Shown: positions 14,905 to 23,293 of the stretch, one piece after another
Position numbering within the stretch: the first letter of the stretch is position 1
Layout: each line of letters opens with the position of its first letter
Assembly: GCF_900313035.1 (NCBI RefSeq)
Contig: NZ_OMPS01000005.1
Coordinates: forward strand, 1-61,835
Source: Ruegeria sp. EL01
GTDB lineage: Bacteria; Pseudomonadota; Alphaproteobacteria; Rhodobacterales; Rhodobacteraceae
DNA length: 61,835 nt
Direction: 5' to 3'
Made by a program: the position numbers and the translations under genes
Notes under the pieces: model-generated
What the model saw: the letters and a program-made list of their open reading frames with translations, nothing else
Databases searched by the model: none
What the model was told of the DNA's origin: nothing

Positions 14905-15866
14905 TCACGCTGCGTGCTGAGCAATGGTGCCGGGCAGTTGGCTCCAGGCCGCATACCATTCGCGGAAAAGCTTGAACTGCTTTTCGACATAGCCACGCTG
15001 GCTGTCTGACAACGCATCGCTTTCGTTGAAGTGGTGGGTGTATTCGGCGTAGCCCGACAGAACCATCAGGTGCTTGTAGTACAGCACCAGATCCGGTCCT
15101 TCGTCGAAAGACGAAAGAACACTCAGCGCATCCTCTAGCTCAAGCGCACGTTGCCGGGCCTCGGCATCCCCATTGGCGGCGGCTGTGCACAACGCAACCA
15201 GATGCAAAACCTCTTGAGGCAGCACATTGCCGATCCCGGTGATCGCGCCGGTGGCGCCGCAGTTGACGATGCCATGGAACACCGCAGTGTCGACGCCAAC
15301 CATCAGGGTGACGTTGTCGCCGCCGCTGGTGATGTTCTCGGCCGCATAGCGTAGGTCCTCGGGACCCCCGAACTCTTTAAATCCAACAAGGTTGGAATGT
15401 TCCTTGCGCAGCTCAAAGAACAGATCGGCACGGGTCGCGAAGCCATAGTAGGGGCTATTGTAGATGACCGCCGGAAGATCGGGGCGGCTGACAAGATGCC
15501 TTTGAAATGCGCCCGCTGAGCGGCCATTGAGCTGCCGCGCGACAGGACACGGGGGATGACCATCAAACCGTTTGCGCCGACTTTCTGCGCATGTGCTGCG
15601 TGTTCAATGGCCTTGGCCGAGTTGGTTGCGCCGGTGCCGACGATGACTGGGATACCCGCCTCGACCAGCGCCTCTACGCCCCGCATCCGCTGTTCGTCGG
15701 TCAACAGGGGCCAGTCCCCCATCGATCCACAATAGACAACTGCAGACATGCCCGCTGCAATCAGTTCTGAGCCTTTACGCACAAGTGCCGCAAAGTCCGG
15801 CGTACGATCCACGCGGCATGGCGTCATCAAGGCTGGTATACAGCCGGAAAAAATATTCGAGCTCAT
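14905..15866 (-). pseudogene. DHDPS-family deaminase/aldolase with a frameshift
   Basis: Two overlapping frames together encode one complete DHDPS-family protein of about 320 residues. The first (15866 down to about 15484) has IFSGCIPALMTPC, VVYCGSMGDWPLLTDEQRM and GTGATNSAKAIEHAAHAQKV. The second has LPAVIYNSPYYGFATRA, the Schiff-base lysine in VGFKEFGG, and GATGAITGIGNVLPQ. The frames join at a run of four C on the coding strand (15481-15484), where one more C would restore the reading A-A-P-D-L-P. The sequence style and the adjacent KGSADH-type gene suggest delta1-pyrroline-4-hydroxy-2-carboxylate deaminase of hydroxyproline breakdown. It is either a real single-base loss or a homopolymer sequencing error. 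Confidence 0.82.
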
Positions 15867-15974
15867 GGAGCAAATCTCCCAAAATTTGGATCGACCGGGT
15901 GAGCGCTGTCAAAGCCAAGCTGCCGGACCCGAGAATCACGTGTTCTTTCCGATAGTCTACTAATAATATATATA

Positions 15975-15995
15975 ATGTCGACAAAGATTCGACAT
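15975..15995. promoter_or_regulatory. Dyad in the divergent region, candidate GntR operator
   Basis: ATGTCGA (15975-15981) and TCGACAT (15989-15995) form a perfect 7-bp inverted repeat in the 270-bp region between the deaminase gene (leftward) and the GntR/FCD regulator gene (rightward), just past an AT-rich run. FCD-type GntR proteins usually bind short dyads in such divergent promoters. No binding data are implied. Confidence 0.45.
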
Positions 15996-16136
15996 GAGTA
16001 GCGCAATGCATGTGAAGCGCTGGCAATGCACTTGATTTTTCATTGGTTTTAGCGCTCGACTAATGGTGCGGGCCTATGCCAAAATCTGACCCCGGTTGGC
16101 TGGGTTTGTCAGCCTGGCGACCAAAGGAGCGCAGAG

Positions 16137-16841
16137 ATGGCGGAAATACCTACGCCCGGTGAAAAAGGCCGCAGGCGGGGATCAGGGGTTCAGTTCGTCT
16201 ACGAAACTCTGCGGGATGAGATTATTGATCTGGGTCTGCCGCCGGGCAGTCCAATTGACGAGGTCAAGCTGAGCGAACGCTTCTCCATGTCGCGAACCCC
16301 GATCCGCGAAGCGCTGGTGCGGTTGGCGTCAGAAGGTTTGGTCACAACACTGCCGAACCGGGCAAGCATCGTAACCCCAATCGACTTTTTGAACCTGCAT
16401 ACATTCTTTGATGCGATCACGTTGATGTACCGAGTCACAACCCGGTTGGCGGCTGAATACCGCACGGATCAGGATCTGGCAGACATTCGCGCCCTGCAAA
16501 CTGAATTCGCCGCGGCGGCGACCAAAGGCGAAGTTCTGACCATGATCGCGAAGAATGCCGCGTTGCACACTGCCATCGCGCAGGCCGGGCGCAACCCGTA
16601 TTATGAAAGCCTGACAAGCCGATTGTTGAATGAGGGGCAGCGGATCATGCGACCCTACTATTCGTCGTTCGGAGATCGTTTACCCGAACGCTACGCCTCG
16701 GAACATGATGACATTATCAACGCGATTGAAGCCCGTGACATCGCCTTGTCCGACCAACTGGCAAGCGCGCACGCCGAACAGATCGTCCAGAACATCCGGG
16801 ATCTGATCTCGACCGATCGCCGTCAGTCCATAGATCTGTGA
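16137..16841 (+). CDS. GntR/FCD-family transcription regulator
   Basis: This 234-residue regulator has an N-terminal winged helix (about residues 18-80) with the GntR signature LSERFSMSRTPIREALVRL and the wing segment EGLVTTLPNRASIV. It has a C-terminal FCD ligand-binding domain (about 90-220) containing RLAAEYRTDQDL, the metal/ligand motif ALHTAIAQAGRNPYY and a late EHDDIINAIEARD. The gene diverges from the deaminase-dehydrogenase operon, so it most likely controls that operon and itself, with a pathway intermediate as effector. The Shine-Dalgarno AAGGAG before the ATG supports the start. Confidence 0.92.
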   Translation: MAEIPTPGEKGRRRGSGVQFVYETLRDEIIDLGLPPGSPIDEVKLSERFSMSRTPIREALVRLASEGLVTTLPNRASIVTPIDFLNLHTFFDAITLMYRVTTRLAAEYRTDQDLADIRALQTEFAAAATKGEVLTMIAKNAALHTAIAQAGRNPYYESLTSRLLNEGQRIMRPYYSSFGDRLPERYASEHDDIINAIEARDIALSDQLASAHAEQIVQNIRDLISTDRRQSIDL

Positions 16842-17057
16842 TCGTTTGCGAACGGGTTTGTTGCCTGCGCGGTCGCTGTGCATGGTTTTTTGAAGCTCGC
16901 CTTCCTTAGGTGAACTTCCGACGAGCTGCTGAAATTGAGGCGCTGAACAAGATGTTTATTCACCTGGGCGGGCAGAAGGGAGGGTGCTTTGTTTGTCAAA
17001 TTGACATATATGTTGGTGGCGCCTTCAAGACGCATTTTTCCTAAAAAATTTACTTCC

Positions 17058-17063
17058 ACTAAA
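17058..17063. promoter_or_regulatory. ACTAAA box upstream of the XRE-cupin regulator
   Basis: The AT-rich region before the regulator gene contains CACTAAAT, matching ACTAAA motifs upstream of the adjacent transporter operon at 17778-17783 and 17795-17800. It may be a half-site for the XRE-cupin protein. The motif is short and could be chance. Confidence 0.25.
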
Positions 17064-17130
17064 TAATTTTTGACCTTTTGCTTCTGATCCGGTTGAATAT
17101 CCGACAATTAGTTTTCTTGGGAGACAGGGC

Positions 17131-17736
17131 ATGAACGCTCCTACCGCGCGCGACAAGACCAAGCCCAAAGGGCAACCCACCGAACTGGGTCAGGCGATAC
17201 GCCGACGCCGCAAGGCAATGGGGTTGACGCTGGACCGGGTGGCTCAGACCACGGACCTGACCACTGGGTTCCTGTCGCAAGTTGAACGCGGTCTGAGCTC
17301 ACCTTCGCTCAGCTCGCTGATGTCAATTGCAGCTGCCCTTCAGACAAGCATTGAAAAGCTGCTTAGTGTGCCCGAGGTCTTTACTGAATATGTAGCGCAG
17401 GACAGCCGACAGACGTATTCGCTGGGCACCAGAGGTCGGTTTTATGAAAAACTTGGACCCGGTTTTGCGGGTGCATTGTTCAACCCGCAGATTGTTCACC
17501 GTCCACCAGGCCATGTGTCAGAAAAGATGTGCCACGATGGCGAGGCATTTTGTTATCTGATCTCGGGCCGGTTGGAATATCACCTGGGTAAAAAAGTATT
17601 CATCATGTCGCCGGGCGACGTGGTTCATCACGATACATCTGTTCGGCATTTTTCAGTTGTTCTCGGTGATGTTGAAGCCGTGGAGCTTTGGGTAACTACT
17701 TCACCTATAAACGATTCCGGTGCCCCTACGGCGTGA
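17131..17736 (+). CDS. XRE-family regulator with cupin sensor domain
   Basis: This 201-residue protein joins a lambda-repressor-like helix-turn-helix (about residues 18-75: LGQAIRRRRKAMGLTLDRVA, then TTGFLSQVERGLSSPSLSSL) to a C-terminal cupin domain (about 110-190: EAFCYLISGRLEYHLG, then SPGDVVHHDTSVRH). This two-domain type commonly controls uptake or breakdown of amino acids, polyamines and peptides. It is encoded just upstream of the oligopeptide importer operon on the same strand, 138 bp before its first gene, and is the probable regulator of that operon. Confidence 0.9.
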   Translation: MNAPTARDKTKPKGQPTELGQAIRRRRKAMGLTLDRVAQTTDLTTGFLSQVERGLSSPSLSSLMSIAAALQTSIEKLLSVPEVFTEYVAQDSRQTYSLGTRGRFYEKLGPGFAGALFNPQIVHRPPGHVSEKMCHDGEAFCYLISGRLEYHLGKKVFIMSPGDVVHHDTSVRHFSVVLGDVEAVELWVTTSPINDSGAPTA

Positions 17737-17777
17737 TAGCTATACCCGGGCTGCAAGTATCAGGGATGGTCAATTTC

Positions 17778-17812
17778 ACTAAACTTCATCTGTGACTAAA
17801 AAAAGCTTTAGT
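17778..17812. promoter_or_regulatory. ACTAAA boxes and dyad upstream of the importer operon
   Basis: ACTAAA at 17778-17783 is followed by a dyad, ACTAAA (17795-17800) and TTTAGT (17807-17812), about 60 bp before the start of the solute-binding protein gene. A matching box lies upstream of the XRE-cupin gene. The arrangement suits an operator for that regulator, but this is inference from position and repetition. Confidence 0.35.
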
Positions 17813-17874
17813 AAAATTAAGAATCATCTATGGTCGCCTTCAAGCAAGTCTTTTGTTTGCGGGAGGAGAATAGA

Positions 17875-19458
17875 ATGATGATGAAAACGGTATTGGGAGT
17901 AACCGTTGCCGCCACTCTGGCACTGCCAGCACTGGCGCAGGAACGGGGTGGGACACTGAACTTTGCGCGCTATGACGGCTCGCGTTTGATCGACCCGATT
18001 TACGCGGATCGCAACCCCGATATCTGGATGGTTGGCAGCCTGTTCGACACGCTGCTGCGTGGCAGTGCCGATGGCAATTCGGTCGAGCCCGGTTTGGCGG
18101 AAAGCTTCTCGGTGTCTGATGACGGCAAGACCGTTTCGATGACATTGCGCGAAGGCGTTCTGTTTGCGGATGGCTCGGCCATGTCAGGTGACGATGTGGT
18201 CTTTTCCCTCGACCGTGCGCGCAATCCTGATCTAAGCCCATGGGCTGGTCTTTTGGGGTCCATTGACACTGTTTCCGCCGACGGCACTGCAATCACGATT
18301 GCGTTGAAAAGCCCCGATCCAACTATCTTGTCGATGCTGGCCACGTTCAACACGGCCATCGTGTCGAAGGCTGCGTTTGAAGCAGCTACTGGGGAAACCG
18401 ATCAGGACAAATCCGCTGCAATCTTTGCTGCAAAGACGGCAGGTGTCGGATCGGGCCCGTTCTATCTGTGTGGGTTTGAGCAGGGCGCGTCGATGGATTT
18501 CTGTGCCAACGAAAACTACTGGCGTATGGGCGCAGACGGAGAGCCGTTGCCGTATCTGGACGGCGTGCATTTCGAGATCATTCCGGACGATGCGACCCGC
18601 ATCCTGAGCCTTCAGGCAGGCGAAGTGGATGCAGCCGAGTTCATTCCGTTCAGCCGCGTCTCTGAGCTTGATGCGGATCCGAACATCGACATGCAACTCT
18701 ACCCGTCGACACGGATCATCTATTCGCCGATCAATACACGTGAGACCCGCGCCGATGGTTCGCCCAATCCGCTGGCCGATGCCCGCGTGCGGCAAGCGCT
18801 GAATTACGGGACCAACAAAGAGGCTCTGATCGGGCTGGTGCTGCACGGTGCTGGCCAGCCAATGAGCTCGCCCTTGATGGCGAAGGCAACACAATACGCT
18901 GACGATCTGAGCCCGCTTTATGCCTATGACATGGAAAAAGCCAAGGCGCTGATGTCCGAGGCCGGAGTAGGCGAGGGCACGCAGATCACATTCACAACGC
19001 TGGCCGGATCAGCCGACGATGCAACGATCTTTGCGGCGCTGCAACAAATGTGGGCACCGCTGGGTATTGATCTGGAAGTTGAGCAAGTTGACGGCGCCAC
19101 GCGCGGTGCCAAGAACCGTTCGGGCGAATTCGATATCCACACCTATGGCTGGGTGAATGATGTGAACGACCCAAGCCAGGTTGTGGGCTGGTTGGGGCAT
19201 ACACCCACAGCCAAGGCGGTTGGAACCGGGTGGGAAAACGCCGAGTTCAACACCTTGTTCGATGGCGCGGCGGCCGAGATGGACCCGGAGGCCCGCAAGG
19301 ATATGTTCGCCAAGATGCAGGCGCTTTACGCCGACGCTGCGCCGTTGCTGTTCATGTATGAAACCCCCTTTGCCGTTGCCCTTGGCAATGCAGTCGAAGG
19401 CTATGTTCAGACGCCTTTGGGGAATAACATCTTCGAAGAAGCAACTGTCAGCCGCTAA
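17875..19458 (+). CDS. Peptide ABC importer, solute-binding protein (SBP family 5)
   Basis: From the ATG at 17875, preceded by GGGAGGAG, the protein is 527 residues. It opens with a signal peptide (MMMKTVLGVTVAATLALPAL, then A-Q cleavage). It has the family 5 binding-protein pattern: LNFARYDGSRLIDPI, VEPGLAESFSVSDDGKTVSM, FADGSAMSGDDVVFSLDRA, ARVRQALNYGTNKEALIG, and YADAAPLLFMYETPFAVA near the end. It captures oligopeptides or related solutes in the periplasm for the two permeases and two ATPases encoded next. Length is normal. A strong hairpin follows the gene and may raise its transcript level over the rest of the operon. Confidence 0.93.
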   Translation: MMMKTVLGVTVAATLALPALAQERGGTLNFARYDGSRLIDPIYADRNPDIWMVGSLFDTLLRGSADGNSVEPGLAESFSVSDDGKTVSMTLREGVLFADGSAMSGDDVVFSLDRARNPDLSPWAGLLGSIDTVSADGTAITIALKSPDPTILSMLATFNTAIVSKAAFEAATGETDQDKSAAIFAAKTAGVGSGPFYLCGFEQGASMDFCANENYWRMGADGEPLPYLDGVHFEIIPDDATRILSLQAGEVDAAEFIPFSRVSELDADPNIDMQLYPSTRIIYSPINTRETRADGSPNPLADARVRQALNYGTNKEALIGLVLHGAGQPMSSPLMAKATQYADDLSPLYAYDMEKAKALMSEAGVGEGTQITFTTLAGSADDATIFAALQQMWAPLGIDLEVEQVDGATRGAKNRSGEFDIHTYGWVNDVNDPSQVVGWLGHTPTAKAVGTGWENAEFNTLFDGAAAEMDPEARKDMFAKMQALYADAAPLLFMYETPFAVALGNAVEGYVQTPLGNNIFEEATVSR

Positions 19459-19470
19459 ACGCTGATCATC

Positions 19471-19500
19471 TTGCCCCGCCGGAACATACCGGCGGGGCAA
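19471..19500 (+). terminator. Strong intercistronic hairpin after the binding-protein gene
   Basis: TTGCCCCGCCGG (19471-19482) pairs perfectly with CCGGCGGGGCAA (19489-19500) around a 6-nt loop, 12 nt after the stop codon. The next gene begins 17 nt later. Such stems after binding-protein genes usually stabilise the upstream mRNA or cause partial termination. Confidence 0.7.
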
Positions 19501-19516
19501 TTCTGCGGAGCTCGCC

Positions 19517-20458
19517 TTGTCCAGCCTGTTTTACATACTCAAACGATTTCTGATGATGATCCCGACTTTCTTTCTGGTCATGATCATCATTTTTCTTCTG
19601 GTGCGGCTTTTGCCGGGCGATCCCGCCATTGCAATGGCGGGTGATCGGGCGTCGGATGCCGATATCCAAGCCATACGCGAAAGGCTGGGTTTGACCGAGC
19701 CCATGCTTGTGCAGTTCTGGCTGTTTCTCACCAACACGGTGCAGGGTGATCTGGGTCGATCGATTCTGATGCGCACGGATGTGATCGACGTCATCGCGGA
19801 TCGTCTGCCGATCACCGTGTTCCTGACCGTCTACTCGGTTGCATTGTCGCTGCTGATTGCCGGGCCGCTGGCCTTTGTGGCTGCCCTCAATCGTGGACGC
19901 TGGCCGGATGCAGTGATCCGCACGGTATTCCAGATCGGCTTGTCGATGCCGGTATTCTATATCGGGCTGGTCCTTCTGACATTTCTTGCAGCGCAGTTGC
20001 GATTGTTTCCTGTGGGCGGTTATGGCGACACGTTCGGCGACAGGCTTTATCACTTGTTCCTGCCGTCAATCACAGTCGCACTTTACACCTCTGCTATCAT
20101 CATGCGGAATTTGCGCAGCGCGATTATCGAAGTTCTGGATGCGGAGTATGTGCAGTTTGCACGCGCCAAAGGCTTGCCGCCGCGGTTGATCCTTGGGCGC
20201 CATGTACTGCGCAACGCGCTGATCTCGACGGTTACTCTATTGGGCCTGTCTATCGGTAACCTGATGAGCGGCACATTGGTCACCGAAACCGTGTTTGCCG
20301 TACCGGGTATGGGGCGGCTGATGCTTGAGGCGATCTTTGCCCGAGACTACCCCCTTATCCAGGGCCTGACGCTGACATTTGCCGTTTTGGTCTCGTTTGT
20401 CTTTCTGATGACTGATCTGTTCCAGAGCCGCCTTGACCCAAGGATGCGTCTGCAATGA
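19517..20458 (+). CDS. Peptide ABC importer permease (DppB type)
   Basis: This 313-residue inner-membrane protein has the DppB/OppB layout: an N-terminal helix (ILKRFLMMIPTFFLVMIIIF), the conserved LLPGDPAIAMAGDRAS and IRERLGLTEPMLVQFWLFL segments in the periplasmic region, and the EAA loop that contacts the ATPases (EVLDAEYVQFARAKGLPPRL). It starts with TTG at 19517; ATG codons at 19553 and 19556 would cut into the first helix. Its stop overlaps the start of the second permease by 4 bp. Confidence 0.92.
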   Translation: MSSLFYILKRFLMMIPTFFLVMIIIFLLVRLLPGDPAIAMAGDRASDADIQAIRERLGLTEPMLVQFWLFLTNTVQGDLGRSILMRTDVIDVIADRLPITVFLTVYSVALSLLIAGPLAFVAALNRGRWPDAVIRTVFQIGLSMPVFYIGLVLLTFLAAQLRLFPVGGYGDTFGDRLYHLFLPSITVALYTSAIIMRNLRSAIIEVLDAEYVQFARAKGLPPRLILGRHVLRNALISTVTLLGLSIGNLMSGTLVTETVFAVPGMGRLMLEAIFARDYPLIQGLTLTFAVLVSFVFLMTDLFQSRLDPRMRLQ

Positions 20459-21306
20459 GTGATGCGGTTTTCACCCCCTCACCACCGTCTCGTATTCGGC
20501 TGGCTTTGCGTAAACCGGGGTTTGTTGCCGGACTTCTGATCATTGGATTTTCGCTGATGCTAGCCCTTTTTCCCGGCGGGTTCGCGCCATATGATCCCAA
20601 TGCCATTGACTATCTGGCCGTGCGTCAACCGCCATCCTGGGCGCATCCGTTTGGCACCGATCTGTTGGGACGGGACAGTCTGTCCCGCGTCATATGGGCG
20701 TATCAGGTGAACATGCAGATGGCGGTTCTTGCGACCGTGTTTGCGCTTGTGATCGGTGTCGTGGTCGGAGCGCTTGTCGGCTACTATCGTGGGATCGCAG
20801 ATCTGATTTTTGGCCGCGTTGTTGATGCAGTCATCACGTTTCCATTTCTGGTTCTCGTCATTGCTGTGGTTGCTGTGCTTGGGCCTGGATTGGTCAATAT
20901 GTACATCGCCATCACTCTGGTTGGATGGGTCTACTATGCCCGGTTGATGCGGGCCGAGGTGATCGCACAGATGGGCAATGACTATGCCGCGGCAGGCATC
21001 GTCATGGGCTATTCGGACCGACGCATCATCTTTCGCCACCTGCTGCCCAATGCGATTACGCCGGTGATTGTCTATTGGATGACCGATATGGCGCTGGCGA
21101 TCCTGTTGGGGTCGTCGCTGGGGTATCTTGGTCTCGGCGCTCAGCCCCCGCAGTCGGAATGGGGGGTTCTGATTGCCGAAGGCCGCAACTTTATCTCGAC
21201 AGCCTGGTGGCTCAGCCTGATGCCCGGCATTGCAATTGTTCTGACTGGCCTTGGTTTTTCATTGTTAGGCGATGGGCTGGCGGATTTGTTGAGGCCACGA
21301 GGATGA
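20455..21306 (+). CDS. Peptide ABC importer permease (DppC type)
   Basis: This 283-residue membrane protein is the DppC/OppC partner. It has an N-terminal cytoplasmic tail, the motif FGTDLLGRDSLSRVIWAYQV typical of the subfamily, and the EAA-loop region MGNDYAAAGIVMGYSDRRII, then FRHLLPNAITPVIVYWM. The late periplasmic AQPPQSEWGVLIAEGRN is also characteristic. It overlaps the upstream permease (ATGA) and the downstream ATPase gene by 4 bp each, so the four transporter genes are translationally coupled. Confidence 0.93.
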   Translation: MSDAVFTPSPPSRIRLALRKPGFVAGLLIIGFSLMLALFPGGFAPYDPNAIDYLAVRQPPSWAHPFGTDLLGRDSLSRVIWAYQVNMQMAVLATVFALVIGVVVGALVGYYRGIADLIFGRVVDAVITFPFLVLVIAVVAVLGPGLVNMYIAITLVGWVYYARLMRAEVIAQMGNDYAAAGIVMGYSDRRIIFRHLLPNAITPVIVYWMTDMALAILLGSSLGYLGLGAQPPQSEWGVLIAEGRNFISTAWWLSLMPGIAIVLTGLGFSLLGDGLADLLRPRG

Positions 21307-22301
21307 CCATGGAAGATCAGAAAACGATCCTCGAGGTTGATGGACTCAACACGACATTTCACAGAAATGGCCGCCCCCTTCCAGCATTGCGGGACGTTAG
21401 TTTCAGCGTTGCACGTGGTGAGGTTTTGGGGCTGGTCGGCGAAAGTGGGTCCGGCAAAAGCGTTACGCTACGCTCGATCATGGGTCTTGCCCGACGCTAC
21501 GGAGAGGTGACTGGTCAAATCCGATGGAAAGGCAGTGATCTGGTGACGATGTCGGATCGCGCGCTGCGCCATATTCAAGGGCGCGAGATCGCAATGATCT
21601 TTCAAGAGCCGATGACCTCTCTGAACCCGCTTCTGACCGTTGGGCTTCAGCTGGAAGAAACCCTGAGCGCCCATACTGATCTGCCACGAAAGGCACGGCG
21701 CGACCGGGCGGTCGAGATGCTGGATTTGGTTGGTATCCCGTCGGCTGCGCAGCGACTGAAGGACTATCCGCATCAGTTCTCGGGTGGGATGCGTCAGCGT
21801 GTTATGATTGCCATCGCTCTGGCCGCGAACCCCAAGCTATTGCTGGCGGACGAACCCACCACCGCCCTGGATGTCACCATTCAGGCGCAGATTCTTGATC
21901 TGATCCTGCGGTTGGCGCAGGACATGGATATGGGTGTGCTTCTGGTCACGCATGATCTGGGTGTCGTGGCCCAAACCTGCGACAACCTGGCGGTTATGTA
22001 CGCGGGCCGGATCGTCGAACAAGGCCCAGTGCGCGACGTTTTACGCGCACCGGGCCATCCCTACACCGTCGGTTTGATGAGATCCGTTCCGGAAAACCTG
22101 CCGCCGCGCACTCCGCTCTATTCTGTGCCGGGCGTCCCGCCCAGCCTGGACGCGCTACCGACGGGTTGTGCCTTTGCACCGCGCTGCAGTTCTTGCATCG
22201 AGCCGTGTTTGCAGGACCGACCGGCCCTGACTCTGATTACGGATCGACGACATGTTGCGTGTTTCAATCCAATAACCAACGCCAAAGGAAACGTCGCATG
22301 A
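21303..22301 (+). CDS. Peptide ABC importer ATPase (DppD type)
   Basis: The real start is the ATG at 21303, overlapping the permease stop, and gives 332 residues. Walker A is GESGSGKSV, the Q-loop [16 protein letters not shown], the signature [16 protein letters not shown], and Walker [15 protein letters not shown], with switch [10 protein letters not shown]. The C-terminal oligopeptide-transporter domain has clustered cysteines ([14 protein letters not shown]), as in DppD/OppD where they can bind an iron-sulfur cluster. It works as a heterodimer with the next ATPase. Confidence 0.93.
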   Translation: MTMEDQKTILEVDGLNTTFHRNGRPLPALRDVSFSVARGEVLGLVGESGSGKSVTLRSIMGLARRYGEVTGQIRWKGSDLVTMSDRALRHIQGREIAMIFQEPMTSLNPLLTVGLQLEETLSAHTDLPRKARRDRAVEMLDLVGIPSAAQRLKDYPHQFSGGMRQRVMIAIALAANPKLLLADEPTTALDVTIQAQILDLILRLAQDMDMGVLLVTHDLGVVAQTCDNLAVMYAGRIVEQGPVRDVLRAPGHPYTVGLMRSVPENLPPRTPLYSVPGVPPSLDALPTGCAFAPRCSSCIEPCLQDRPALTLITDRRHVACFNPITNAKGNVA

Positions 22302-23293
22302 CCGCAGTTATGCAAATTCGCGATCTGCACCTCAGGTTCCCGGCCGGTCGAAGCCTTGCAGACTTTGTGACGGGCCGCCCGGGGCGTGAGGTTAAGGCCT
22401 TAAATGGTGTTGATCTGGACCTGAAACAGGGTGAGACGTTGGGTGTCGTTGGTGAATCCGGCTGCGGTAAATCTACGCTCGCGCGGTGTATCGTGCGCCT
22501 GAACACACCCAGCGAAGGGTCGATCGAGTTCGAAGGTCAGGACATTTTTGGCAGCGCGTCCCGTGATGATCGCAGCTACAATCGTCGGGTCCAGATGATG
22601 TTTCAGGACCCTTATTCTTCACTCAATCCCCGGATGACCACAGGCCAGATTCTTGCCGAGGCTTTGAAAGTGCACAATATGCGCCCCGAAGCCGAAATTC
22701 CTGCCCGCGTGGCCCAGCTGTTGGATCTGGTTCGCTTGCCGCAGGATGCGCAGGGTAAGCTGCCGCATGAGTTTTCGGGCGGCCAGCGCCAGCGTATCGC
22801 CATCGCGCGGGCGCTGGCTGTCGAACCCGAAGTTCTGATTGCGGATGAGCTGGTTTCTGCACTTGACGTTTCGGTGCAAGCGCAGGTCGTCAATCTGTTG
22901 CTTGAGCTGCAGCAGGAACTTGGCCTGACAATCCTGTTCGTGGCCCATGATCTGCGTCTGGTTCGCCACGTGTCGAACCGCGTTGCTGTGATTTATCTTG
23001 GTAGGATTGTCGAAATCGGTGACAGTGAAACGTTGTTTTCCGCCCCGTCCCATCCATACAGTCAGGCGCTATTGTCAGCGGCACCATCGCTGAACCCCGA
23101 CAACCGAGGCACGGTGACCCGGCTTGAGGGTGAACTGCCCTCGCCATTGAATATGCCCGTTGGTTGCCCTTTCCACATCCGATGCCGCCATGCCAGTGAT
23201 GTTTGCCGGAAGGACGTGCCCGCGTTGCAACCAGTCGAAGGCCGGGGCGAGGTCGCCTGCCACCATGTCAAAGAGATAAACGCTTATGCTTGA
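22298..23293 (+). CDS. Peptide ABC importer ATPase (DppF type)
   Basis: This 331-residue ATPase starts at 22298 (ATGA overlap with dppD-like). It carries Walker [11 protein letters not shown]-loop [15 protein letters not shown], signature [15 protein letters not shown], and Walker [15 protein letters not shown]. The usual ADEP is ADEL here, a change next to but not of the catalytic residues. Switch histidine is in [10 protein letters not shown], and the C-terminal [14 protein letters not shown] provides the cysteine cluster. Its end overlaps the aminopeptidase gene by 8 bp, tying peptide import to peptide cleavage. Confidence 0.93.
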   Translation: MTAVMQIRDLHLRFPAGRSLADFVTGRPGREVKALNGVDLDLKQGETLGVVGESGCGKSTLARCIVRLNTPSEGSIEFEGQDIFGSASRDDRSYNRRVQMMFQDPYSSLNPRMTTGQILAEALKVHNMRPEAEIPARVAQLLDLVRLPQDAQGKLPHEFSGGQRQRIAIARALAVEPEVLIADELVSALDVSVQAQVVNLLLELQQELGLTILFVAHDLRLVRHVSNRVAVIYLGRIVEIGDSETLFSAPSHPYSQALLSAAPSLNPDNRGTVTRLEGELPSPLNMPVGCPFHIRCRHASDVCRKDVPALQPVEGRGEVACHHVKEINAYA

